From: Chloroflexota bacterium
Lineage (GTDB): Bacteria; Chloroflexota; Dehalococcoidia; Tepidiformales; Tepidiformaceae
Length of the DNA: 64,000 bases
Direction: 5' to 3'
Assembly: GCA_016234445.1 (NCBI GenBank)
Contig: JACRBT010000004.1
Coordinates: forward strand, 62,001-126,000
Shown: positions 57,071 through 64,000 of the stretch, piece by piece
Layout: each line of letters begins with the position of its first letter
Numbering within the stretch: the stretch's first letter is position 1
Position numbers and translations under genes: made by a program
The notes under the pieces: model-generated
Told to the model about the DNA's origin: nothing
Seen by the model: the letters and a program-made list of their open reading frames with translations, nothing else
Database searches by the model: none

Positions 57071-58029
57071 CACTTGGCCCCTTCCGTCTGCGGGTGCTCT
57101 TCTGCCTTGTGCTTCTCTTCGAGCTTGTCGAGCGTCATGCCCTGCTCCTGCCATGAGCGCGGCTCCTTGGGGATCAGGTTGTCGTCGACGTGGTGGCCGT
57201 ACTCCTGTCCATGCCCGGGGATGTACCAGACGCGGGGCTTCGTCCCCAGGTCCTCCTTGAGGCGGTAGGCGGAGTTGTCGGCGAGGAACCGCGAGAACTT
57301 GAAGACGTCTTTGCCGTTGGTCGCGACGTCTTCGGTCATGTCGGCGAGGGAGATCGCGAACATCGGGCACCCGGACGCGCAGGCCGGGATCTTGCCGTCC
57401 TTGGCGCGGTGAGCGCAGAGCATGCACTTTTCGACGGTGCCCTTGCGGTGGGGCAAGGGGTATTCGGGGCTGTAGTTCGCGAGCGCCGCCCCGGGCGGGT
57501 TCTCAGGTTCGCCCCAGTTGAAGCGGCGGACGCCATAGGGGCAGGCTGCCATGCACATCCGGCAGCCAATGCAGCGGTCGTGGTTGATGAGGACGATGCC
57601 CTCTTCGTTGTGGTACGTGGCCCCGACGGGACAGACCTTGGTGCAGGGTGCGTTTTCGCACTGCATACAGAGCCGGGGGAGGAAATGCGGGTGCCCGCCG
57701 GGGCCTTCGACTTCGAAGACCTGCAGCCATTCCTGGCCCGGGGGAACAAAGTGCTCGGCGTTGCAGGCCTCAACGCACTGGGGGGCCTTGTCGATGGTGG
57801 TGCAGCCTTCGCACTTCCGCAGGTCGATGACCATGGCCCACTGGCGCTTCGGGCCGGTGGACGCGGAGGCCTTCACCTCGGGTTCAGCGGAGACGTGGTT
57901 GGCGAGGGGGATGACGCCCGTGGCGCCCAGGGCGGCAGCGGCCCCGATGCCGCCCAGCAACCGGCGCCGCGAGAGCGGCTGTCGTGGGGACTTGCCGGCG
58001 GGCTGGGGTGAGGTTCGTTCTGTTTCCAA
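57070..58029 (-). CDS. Tat-exported four-cluster Fe-S protein (NrfC/DmsB/ActB-like)
   Basis: TTG 58029, with GGAGGG 7 bases upstream, gives 319 aa; the open frame to 58431 runs into the divergent regulator. Tat signal SRRRLLGGIGAAAALGATGV (residues 20-39). Sixteen cysteines in four groups: CEGC...CVEAC, CMQCENAPCTKVC, CIGCRMCMAACPYG and CMLCAHR...CASGC, the pattern of the 4x[4Fe-4S] subunit of molybdoenzyme-like complexes. It should pass electrons between the NrfD subunit and a partner outside the membrane. Its stop is coupled to nrfD. No catalytic molybdopterin gene is in the window. Confidence 0.93.
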   Translation of the reverse strand: METERTSPQPAGKSPRQPLSRRRLLGGIGAAAALGATGVIPLANHVSAEPEVKASASTGPKRQWAMVIDLRKCEGCTTIDKAPQCVEACNAEHFVPPGQEWLQVFEVEGPGGHPHFLPRLCMQCENAPCTKVCPVGATYHNEEGIVLINHDRCIGCRMCMAACPYGVRRFNWGEPENPPGAALANYSPEYPLPHRKGTVEKCMLCAHRAKDGKIPACASGCPMFAISLADMTEDVATNGKDVFKFSRFLADNSAYRLKEDLGTKPRVWYIPGHGQEYGHHVDDNLIPKEPRSWQEQGMTLDKLEEKHKAEEHPQTEGAK

Positions 58030-58192
58030 GGTAGTGCCCTCCCGTGTGTAGTTTCGCGGCGGCGGGAGACCGCTACATCCGTGGACACGCGCGTTGTTCG
58101 CAGGTGAAAACACCCGGGTCCCGACAGGTATCTCTGCTCGCCTGTCCCGCGGGGGAAGGGGCGTAGAATCAGGGCAACCAGGAGGTGGTGCC

Positions 58193-58858
58193 ATGTCGTC
58201 GGCTCCCATCCGCGTACTCATCGCCGAAGACCACGCGGTGGTGAGGGAAGGGACGCGCCAGATCCTCGCGGCCGACCCTGGCATCGAGGTGGTGGGGGAA
58301 GCGGAGGACGGCCAGCAGGCACTGGAACTCGCGGGGCAGCTGAAACCGGACGTGCTGGTGCTCGACCTGCGGCTCCCCGTGGTGACAGGGATCGAGGTGG
58401 CACGAAGGATCGATTCGTACGCGCCGGACACGCGGATCCTGGTGTTGAGCGCCTACGACGACGACGACTACGTGTTCGCGGCGATGGACGCCGGGGCCGC
58501 AGGCTACCTGCTGAAAACGGCTCACGGCGAAGAGGTGGTCAGTGCCATCCATTCGATTTCGCGCGGCGAGGTGGTGCTCCAGGCCGCCGTGGCTTCGAAG
58601 TTCCTCCGCAGCCACGGGAACGCCCGTCCCGGCGCCGACTACTACGAAGAGAAGCTGACGGAGCGGGAGATGGAGATCCTGCGGCTGGCGGCGCTCGGCC
58701 TCCGGAACAAGGAGATCGCGAGCCGCCTGAACCTCAGCCAGCGGACGGTGGAGGGGCACCTGAGCCACACCTTCGCCAAGTTCAACGTGGGGTCGAGGAC
58801 GGAGGCGATCCTGCATGCAGCCGCCCGGGGTTGGCTGGTCATCCCGAACACCTCGTAA
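58193..58858 (+). CDS. NarL/LuxR-type response regulator
   Basis: ATG 58193, with AGGAGGTGG 4 bases upstream, gives 221 aa; TAGAAT (58163-58168) is the -10. Receiver domain: VLIAEDHAVVREG (acidic pair), VLVLDLRLPVVTGIE (phosphorylated Asp about residue 56) and GYLLKTA (Lys). LuxR output domain with LTEREMEILRLAALGLRNKE and IASRLNLSQRTVEGHLSHTF (about 150-205). Divergent from the Fe-S/NrfD operon and followed by its kinase. Likely activator or repressor of that operon. Confidence 0.95.
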   Translation: MSSAPIRVLIAEDHAVVREGTRQILAADPGIEVVGEAEDGQQALELAGQLKPDVLVLDLRLPVVTGIEVARRIDSYAPDTRILVLSAYDDDDYVFAAMDAGAAGYLLKTAHGEEVVSAIHSISRGEVVLQAAVASKFLRSHGNARPGADYYEEKLTEREMEILRLAALGLRNKEIASRLNLSQRTVEGHLSHTFAKFNVGSRTEAILHAAARGWLVIPNTS

Positions 58859-58900
58859 GATGCCGGGCATCCAGGCGAACTTCCCGGGGAGGGGGAAATC

Positions 58901-60370
58901 GTGAACTCTCGTTCGATCCCCGCGCTCCCGGCTCCGCCCCAGGCCGGCGGGGCGCGGCCGGCTGCCCCCCAACGGCTGCAGCTGCGGCCGCCCATCCGCC
59001 AACGGCGTTTCTGGGAGATCCAGGCGCTGATCGCGGCCGTGACGATCTTCCACGTTGCGTTCGAACACTTGAACCCGGACCTGCTCGGCCCGGCCTACTT
59101 CATCCCTGCGTCCCTCTACCTTTTCCCCGTCATCTATGCGAGCTTCTACTTCGGCTTCGCGGGAGCGTTTCCGACGGCGGTCGTCTGCGCGGCACTCGCC
59201 ACCCCAGGCCTGTTCGTGACGCATGCCGCCGGTGCGCGGGTGGGCGAAACGATCCAGATAGCGACAATCCTCCTGCTCTCGATGCTGGTGGCGGCCCGGG
59301 TCGACCGGGAAACCGTCGCGCGCCGAGCCTCCGAGCGTTCCGAGCGGGAGCGCGCCGTTTCGGAGACGAAGTACCGCGCGCTCTTCGAGAACGCGGGGGA
59401 GCCCATCCTCGTCGTGGATCAGGCCGGCACCATCCGGGAGGCAAATGCGGCAGCGGCGCGGCTTGGGATCGACCTCGACCAGAGAGGCCGCGGCATTGAC
59501 GAACAGCTGGGGCCGGGTGCGCAGGAGATCCGGAACTTCCTCGGCGGGCACATCGATGAGCCAGGAGACTTCAGCCTGCAGCGCGTCGATGGGTCGGAGA
59601 TCTGGGTGCAGCCGGTGTTCACCTCGATGCCAGACGGCGAACAGGAGGAATTGACCCAGGTGCTCCTCCGCGACGTGACCGACCGCCATGGATTCCAACA
59701 CTATGCCCAGCAGATCACGCGGGCACAGGAAGACGAGCGGAAGCGGATCGCCCAGGAACTCCACGATGTGAGCGTGCAGGCCGCCATCCTCGTCTGCAGG
59801 CGGCTCGACTCGGCGAGCGCGGCGGTCGAGAGCGAAGACCCGGCGGCGGCGATGCGTTCGATCGCGGAGGCGCGGCACACGGCCGAGACCATGGCGGACG
59901 AACTCCGCCGGTTCAGCCGCGACCTGAGGCCGCTGATCCTCGAGGACCTTGGCCTCGTGCCTGCCCTCAAGCGGCTCGTGACCGAGCTGCAGGAGCGGTC
60001 GGAGATGCAGGCGCGCTTCGAAGTCCACGGCCAGGCCCGGCGGCTCGACGCAGGGACGGAACTGGTGCTCTTCCGGATTGGACAGGAGGCGTTACGGAAC
60101 GCCGAACAACACGGTTCGCCGACCCGAGTGTCGTTGCGCCTTACCTTCGAACGCGACGCCGTCCGGCTCGGAGTCGTCGACAACGGGGCCGGTTTCGTGG
60201 TGTCGCCATCGACGGCGTTGGTCACGGGGAGCCTGGGGCTGCTGGGCATGCAAGAACGGGCGCGGCTGGTCGGCGGGCGTTGCCAGATCCGCTCGAAACC
60301 GGGCGAGGGGACGCGCGTCACCGCTGAGATTCCCATCGACCCCTCCCGGGCTGGCTCCACCGCCCCCTGA
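58901..60370 (+). CDS. Sensor histidine kinase (PAS, HisKA_3)
   Basis: GTG 58901 after GGGGAGGGGG gives 489 aa. Four or so membrane helices at about 35-140. A PAS domain at 155-260 begins FENAGEPILVVDQAGTIREA, then ends at VLLRDVTDRH. The HisKA_3 motif, EDERKRIAQELHDVSVQAAI, places the phosphorylated His at about residue 290. HATPase: NAEQHGSPTRVSLRL, VVDNGAGF and GSLGLLGMQERARLVGG. NarX/DegS-type kinase, partner of the regulator 42 bases upstream. A membrane redox or lipid signal is a reasonable guess for the input. Confidence 0.95.
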   Translation: MNSRSIPALPAPPQAGGARPAAPQRLQLRPPIRQRRFWEIQALIAAVTIFHVAFEHLNPDLLGPAYFIPASLYLFPVIYASFYFGFAGAFPTAVVCAALATPGLFVTHAAGARVGETIQIATILLLSMLVAARVDRETVARRASERSERERAVSETKYRALFENAGEPILVVDQAGTIREANAAAARLGIDLDQRGRGIDEQLGPGAQEIRNFLGGHIDEPGDFSLQRVDGSEIWVQPVFTSMPDGEQEELTQVLLRDVTDRHGFQHYAQQITRAQEDERKRIAQELHDVSVQAAILVCRRLDSASAAVESEDPAAAMRSIAEARHTAETMADELRRFSRDLRPLILEDLGLVPALKRLVTELQERSEMQARFEVHGQARRLDAGTELVLFRIGQEALRNAEQHGSPTRVSLRLTFERDAVRLGVVDNGAGFVVSPSTALVTGSLGLLGMQERARLVGGRCQIRSKPGEGTRVTAEIPIDPSRAGSTAP

Positions 60371-60481
60371 ACGCTGCACCGGGCACCGGCCGGGTTTCGA
60401 CATGGACGCCGTCCGGGCAGCTCCCCGTGTTGACACCGGGTATACGATCGAAATGGATTCGATGACATGGAGGTCAAAGTC

Positions 60482-60697
60482 ATGGCCGAGAGTGTCTACA
60501 AGATCATTGAGCTCGTCGGCACGAGCACCGAGTCGTGGGAGCGGGCGGCCGCGGCCGCCGTCGAACGCGCATCCAGCACCTTGCGGGACCTTCGTGTGGC
60601 CGAAGTCGTAGAGCTGGACATGCATGTCGAAGGTGGCAAGGTCATGCTCTACCGCGCCAGGATCAAGCTATCGTTCAAGTATGAGGAGCAGCCTTAG
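60482..60697 (+). CDS. Dodecin
   Basis: ATG 60482, after GGAGGT, gives 71 aa. VYKIIELVGTSTESWERAAA and AAVERASSTLRDLRVAEVVE are the dodecin signature, with the flavin-contacting Trp, followed by RARIKLSFKYEE. It assembles into a hollow dodecamer that stores or buffers flavins (FMN or riboflavin), or CoA in some species. Confidence 0.96.
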   Translation: MAESVYKIIELVGTSTESWERAAAAAVERASSTLRDLRVAEVVELDMHVEGGKVMLYRARIKLSFKYEEQP

Positions 60698-60720
60698 AAC
60701 TTGGCCCGTGAGGTGTGATC

Positions 60721-61143
60721 GTGGCCAACGTAAGCATTAGGACCGCGGAAGTGGCCGACCGCGAGGCAATCCAACGCGTCTGGGAAGCAGCTGGCCTCAG
60801 CCGCGCCGCTCCCGATGAGTGGGAGGCGCTCACCGCCGGGACGACGACGATGGTGCTCGTGGCTGTCGATGTGGGCGAGGTCGTGGGCGTGGCGGTCGCG
60901 TCGTTTGATGGATGGCGCGCCTACCTGTACCACGTGGCCGTCGCCGAACAGCACCGCCGGCGTGGTATTGGGCATGACCTCATGGAACGGGCGGAGCGGG
61001 ACCTGCTGAGCGCGGGCGCGCGGCACGTGTACGTGATGGTCAACCAGGAAAACACCGAAGGCCTTGCCCTGGTCGGTTCCCGGGGGTACCTCCCCGAGGA
61101 TGAGATCGTGCTGGTCAAGCGCCTCGCAACGCGCGTCGCCTAG
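60721..61143 (+). CDS. GNAT-family N-acetyltransferase
   Basis: GTG 60721, with GAGGTG 5 bases upstream, gives 140 aa. Acetyl-CoA motif A: YLYHVAVAEQHRRRGIGHDL (R-x-x-G-x-G/A, residues 60-80). Motif B: AERDLLSAGARHVYVMVNQE, then GLALVGSRGYLPEDEIVLVK. Full GNAT fold. The substrate is unknown. Confidence 0.93.
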   Translation: MANVSIRTAEVADREAIQRVWEAAGLSRAAPDEWEALTAGTTTMVLVAVDVGEVVGVAVASFDGWRAYLYHVAVAEQHRRRGIGHDLMERAERDLLSAGARHVYVMVNQENTEGLALVGSRGYLPEDEIVLVKRLATRVA

Positions 61144-61324
61144 CTCGGGGGCGCCGACCGGGCAACCGTGCGCCGAACGGCCGTTCGTTCCGGAGACCAT
61201 TGAGAGAGCGTCGGCTCTCCCGGTCTGTGCGCTGCCGTGCGCTCGCGCTGAGGGCCGGAGCGCCCCAGAATGGCGGGCCAGCGCGGCCTGCGCGGCAGGG
61301 TCGCCAGGGTGAAGGAGCCCCGCC

Positions 61325-62029
61325 ATGGAACGAATTGGACAAATCACGACGATCCACCGCTACCCGGTGAAGTCGATGGGCGGCGAACGGCTGGCGGCGG
61401 CGCCGGTCACCCTGCAGGGGGTCGCTCTCGACCGGATGTACGCTTTCGTCCAGGCGGGGTCGAAGTCGGTGTTCCCATGGCTGACGGGCCGCGAAGCCCC
61501 GGAGATGCTCTTCTACAGCGCCACCGTTATGCCCGGAAAGCCACCCGTCGTGACCGTCCGTACGCCCGCCGGCGCGGAGTTCGCGGCCGACGACCCGGCC
61601 CTGCTGGCGGAACTGGAGGCGCTGGCGAAGCGGCCGGTCCACTGCCTGCCGAACTACCGGGGCAGCTTCGACGTGGCGCCGGTGTCGGTCATCGCGAGCT
61701 CGACCGTGGAGGCGATCGCAAAGGCCAGCGGCACCGCCCCGGACCCGCTCCGCTTCCGGATGAACTTCCTCATCGACACCGGGGCAGCGCCGCCGTTCGC
61801 CGAAAACGGCTGGGTGGGACGGATCCTCCGCCTGGGGGAGACCGCGCGGATCGCGATCACGGAGCCCGACAAGCGCTGCGTGATGGTGACGCTCGCGCAC
61901 CCGGCCGGGGCCGCGTCGCCGGCCGTGCTGCGCGCGGCGGCCGAGGCGAACGGCGCCGCGGCGGGGGCCTACGCGGCCGTGCTCACGCCCGGGGAGGTCC
62001 GGGAAGGCGACGACGCCTGGCTGGAATAG
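61325..62029 (+). CDS. MOSC-domain protein
   Basis: ATG 61325, 7 bases after AAGGAG, gives 234 aa. N-terminal MOSC_N: IGQITTIHRYPVKSMGGERL with the family's R-Y-P-V-K-S-M. The MOSC barrel follows, RFRMNFLIDTGAAPPFAENG and WVGRILRLGETARIAITEPD, with the conserved Cys in KRCVMVTLAHPAG. These proteins bind molybdenum cofactor sulfide or reduce N-hydroxylated compounds. The window contains no molybdoenzyme. Upstream 180 bases without features. Confidence 0.93.
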   Translation: MERIGQITTIHRYPVKSMGGERLAAAPVTLQGVALDRMYAFVQAGSKSVFPWLTGREAPEMLFYSATVMPGKPPVVTVRTPAGAEFAADDPALLAELEALAKRPVHCLPNYRGSFDVAPVSVIASSTVEAIAKASGTAPDPLRFRMNFLIDTGAAPPFAENGWVGRILRLGETARIAITEPDKRCVMVTLAHPAGAASPAVLRAAAEANGAAAGAYAAVLTPGEVREGDDAWLE

Positions 62030-62076
62030 GCGAAACGCACGAGCCCCGGGCGAACCTGTGTGTGCGAAATTGGAGC

Positions 62077-62106
62077 TTGCGCTTCTTGTTCGAGGCTTGC
62101 TATAGT
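62077..62106 (+). promoter_or_regulatory. Promoter of the primary sigma factor gene
   Basis: TTGCGC (62077-62082) and TATAGT (62101-62106) are separated by 18 bases. The implied start near 62113 gives a 5' leader of about 63 bases, unlike the leaderless genes nearby. TATAGT matches the housekeeping -10 at five of six bases, so the gene may drive its own sigma type. Confidence 0.65.
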
Positions 62107-62175
62107 GGAAAAGGAGAAGTCTGCCCTCAACGAGACGTGGAGATTTCCCAAGCTAGTTGGAGACCGTGATCCTGC

Positions 62176-63795
62176 ATGAGTGAAGACCCCCTGACCGAGC
62201 ATTCCACCACCAGCGCCGACGAGGTCCTGGGGAGCGTGCTCAGCCGCCTGAGTGACTTTGGCGGCGACAGCGTGGCCGACGACGACGAAACCGCCACCGA
62301 TACCCTCACCGACGAAGAAGAGACCCCCGCCGACGCCGACGAAGAAGAAGACGAAGAAGAAGTCATCTCGCTGCTCACCGAGGAGACGGAGGGCATCGAC
62401 GACCCCGTCCGCATGTACCTCCGCGAAATCGGCAAGGTCTACCTGCTGACGGCGGACGACGAAAAGCACCTCGCCCGGCAGATGGAGGAGGGCAACCACC
62501 TCCGCGCCATCGAAGAGACCTACGTAGCCCACTACGGGCACCCGCCCTCGGCCGCGCGCGTGGCGGTCGAATTGCTGGACCAGTGGTCCGACCTGCTCCC
62601 CGTCTACGAAGCGGCGAAGGTCTTCCTCGACGACTACGAGCGCTACTCGACGCCCGCGGAGCCCCAGCGCGACGAGAACGGCGACATCGTCCCGCAGCGC
62701 ATCCCGAAGTGGCGCCGCGAGGGCACGCCGAAGCTCGCCGGGATGAGCTTCTCCGAGGTCATCGGCGACAGCCAGTACCGCGGCCTCGTCGATGGGGAGA
62801 TGGACCCGTACTTCAAGGCGTTCATCGCGAACACGCTCGAACGGACCGAGGAAGAAGCTCATCCGCTCATCGTCCAGCTGTCCATCGTCACCCACATCCT
62901 GACGGCGGACCTCGTGGCCCAGATGGGCGAGGAAGCCGGCACCGAGGACGACCTCGTGCCGCCCGTCGACGGGCTCGTCGAGAAGATCGCCCCGCTCGAA
63001 GACAAGCTTCGCTACCACTTCGAAACCGTGAAGCACAACGGCTTCAAGGCGGAGAAGCGTCTGACCGAAGCGAACCTCCGGCTCGTGGTCTCGGTCGCCA
63101 AGAAGTACATCGGCCGCGGGATGTCGCTCCTGGACCTGATCCAGGAAGGCAACATCGGCCTGATCCGCGCCGTCGAGAAATTCGACTACCGCAAGGGCTA
63201 TAAGTTCTCGACCTACGCCACGTGGTGGATTCGCCAGGCGATCACGCGTGCTATCGCGGACCAGGCGCGGACGATCCGCATCCCGGTCCACATGGTGGAG
63301 ACGATCAACAAGCTGGTGCGCGTCAGCCGCCGGCTGGTCCAGGAATACGGCCGGGAGCCCACGAGCGAGGAGATCGCCCGGGGGATGACCGAAAGCGGCA
63401 AGCCTGATTCGGCGGCGGCCTACACGCCGGAACGCATCCGCGAGATCCAGAAGGTTTCGCAGGAGCCGGTGTCGCTGGAAACGCCGATCGGCGAAGAAGA
63501 GGACAGCCACCTCGGGGACTTCATCGAAGACCCGAGCGCCCTCGCCCCGGCGGAGGCTGCCAGCCAGCAGCTGCTCCGGGAGCAGGTGGAGGACGTCCTC
63601 GCGAGCCTCACGAGCCGGGAACGCCGGGTCCTGCAGCTTCGGTTCGGGCTGGAAGACGGCCGCAGCCGGACGCTGGAGGAGGTCGGCCGGGAGTTCGGGG
63701 TGACCCGCGAGCGTATCCGCCAGATAGAGGCGAAGGCGCTGCGGAAGCTCCGGCACCCGTCGCGCAGCCGCAAGCTGAAGGACTACCTGGACTAG
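62176..63795 (+). CDS. rpoD: Primary RNA polymerase sigma factor (sigma-70/RpoD)
   Basis: 539 aa. Acidic N-terminus ([17 protein letters not shown]) equivalent to region 1.1, then region 1.2, [20 protein letters not shown], and a nonconserved insert of about 170 residues. Region 2: [20 protein letters not shown] to [20 protein letters not shown], followed by [13 protein letters not shown]. Region 3 around [18 protein letters not shown]. Region 4: [20 protein letters not shown] and then [20 protein letters not shown] for -35 recognition. Length and full regions mark the housekeeping sigma. Followed by a strong terminator. Confidence 0.97.
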   Translation: MSEDPLTEHSTTSADEVLGSVLSRLSDFGGDSVADDDETATDTLTDEEETPADADEEEDEEEVISLLTEETEGIDDPVRMYLREIGKVYLLTADDEKHLARQMEEGNHLRAIEETYVAHYGHPPSAARVAVELLDQWSDLLPVYEAAKVFLDDYERYSTPAEPQRDENGDIVPQRIPKWRREGTPKLAGMSFSEVIGDSQYRGLVDGEMDPYFKAFIANTLERTEEEAHPLIVQLSIVTHILTADLVAQMGEEAGTEDDLVPPVDGLVEKIAPLEDKLRYHFETVKHNGFKAEKRLTEANLRLVVSVAKKYIGRGMSLLDLIQEGNIGLIRAVEKFDYRKGYKFSTYATWWIRQAITRAIADQARTIRIPVHMVETINKLVRVSRRLVQEYGREPTSEEIARGMTESGKPDSAAAYTPERIREIQKVSQEPVSLETPIGEEEDSHLGDFIEDPSALAPAEAASQQLLREQVEDVLASLTSRERRVLQLRFGLEDGRSRTLEEVGREFGVTRERIRQIEAKALRKLRHPSRSRKLKDYLD

Positions 63796-63822
63796 CCGCC
63801 GGGACAGCAGTCGTGCCAACGG

Positions 63823-63851
63823 AAGGGGCCCCGATGACGGGGCCCTTTCTT
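63823..63851 (+). terminator. Terminator of rpoD
   Basis: AAGGGGCCCC (63823-63832) pairs with GGGGCCCTTT (63839-63848), loop GATGAC, followed by CTT. It lies 28 bases after the rpoD stop. Confidence 0.85.
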
Positions 63852-63880
63852 ATTGCCGCGGAGGCGGTATGTCTCATCGT

Positions 63881-63893
63881 TATCTTGGAGATA
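63881..63893. promoter_or_regulatory. Palindrome upstream of the final gene
   Basis: TATCTTGGAGATA is an exact 5-3-5 inverted repeat about 45 bases before the ATG at 63937. It is upstream of a TATGCT -10 box (63922-63927) and could be an operator. It is not the Bacillus-type SOS box. Confidence 0.4.
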
Positions 63894-63936
63894 GAGTAGG
63901 GACGCGTCCGCGCACCGGGTCTATGCTCGCTGGGCG

Positions 63937-64000
63937 ATGTCCACATCGACCGAACCAGGCCTGGCTTCTCTCACGGCTCGGCAGCGCGAGGTGCTCGAAC
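63937..64000 (+). CDS. Start of a probable DNA-binding regulator (partial)
   Basis: Only 21 codons are visible: MSTSTEPGLASLTARQREVL and a Glu. The L-T-x-R-Q-R-E-V-L-E string occurs both at the N-terminus of LexA repressors and in LuxR-type helix-turn-helix domains (compare LTSRQRDVL in the 37409 protein). TATGCT ends 9 bases before the ATG. A regulator is likely; which family cannot be decided from what is in the window. Confidence 0.5.
   Translation, partial: MSTSTEPGLASLTARQREVLE

Noticed and set aside
57070-58431. Longer Fe-S protein starting at 58431
   Set aside because: Its first 130 residues overlap the divergent response regulator in another frame and lack conservation; TTG 58029 has a good ribosome-binding site directly before the Tat signal.
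63881-63893. SOS box for a LexA gene
   Set aside because: TATCTTGGAGATA does not match the SOS boxes I know, and the downstream gene is too short in the window to be called LexA.

Overview
The window is GC-rich, densely coded bacterial chromosome, roughly two thirds G+C. Alternative GTG and TTG starts are common, and several promoters abut the start codon. An orphan Rhs region, a GH57/glycogen phosphorylase operon, a BldC-like regulator, a Tat-exported Fe-S protein paired with an NrfD subunit, and many lipoproteins with Thr/Pro-rich linkers suggest a Chloroflexota bacterium, perhaps of the Dehalococcoidia/Tepidiformia type. That placement is inference from gene content; no rRNA is present to prove it.

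Layout. 1-3370: the end of malate dehydrogenase, a frameshifted HicB-like gene, a ParE-type toxin-antitoxin pair, and a HAD phosphatase overlapping argH. 3371-7219: two tandem orphan Rhs cassettes. Each has a 5'-truncated core with its own C-terminal tip and a downstream small lipoprotein, and the cores form an 807-bp direct repeat. 7254-14059: a glycogen operon of glgP, two GH57 enzymes and glgA, two junctions of which overlap by 4 bases. 14098-25889: cobalamin adenosyltransferase, a BldC-like regulator with a likely autoregulatory operator, an exported M28 peptidase, a zinc-ribbon protein, acyl-CoA and fatty-acid genes (SDR, acyl-CoA dehydrogenase, VOC epimerase-like, thiolase, PlsC), NfeD and an RRM protein. 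25911-26130: a terminator and a candidate structured RNA with its own promoter.

26170-34650: htpX-lemA, birA preceded by a 19-codon leader peptide and a terminator, a cupin, an SGNH hydrolase, ferredoxin, uvrC carrying an in-frame repeat insertion, a VapBC-type pair, an enoyl-CoA hydratase and a nitroreductase. 34761-37350: a tRNA-Asp gene followed by a small lower-GC island bounded by a copy of the tRNA 3' end. The island holds a truncated, degenerate N6-methylase-like gene. 37409-50415: a membrane-tethered LuxR regulator with a beta-rich/SH3 outer domain, two unusual SGNH proteins, a second cupin paralogous to the first, stress and signalling proteins (PRC barrel, cNMP-binding, UspA), a ferritin-like protein, an MBL-fold protein with its TetR neighbour, an amidohydrolase and a FapA-like protein.

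50463-60370: the most coherent module. On the minus strand, an exported four-cluster Fe-S protein, an NrfD-type quinone-interacting membrane protein and a membrane-anchored cupredoxin are followed by three lipoproteins and an anchored OB-fold-like protein. Divergent from it are a LuxR-type response regulator and a histidine kinase, which are the natural candidates to control it. No molybdopterin catalytic subunit is present. 60482-64000: dodecin, a GNAT acetyltransferase, a MOSC protein, the primary sigma factor with promoter and terminator, and the start of a probable DNA-binding regulator.
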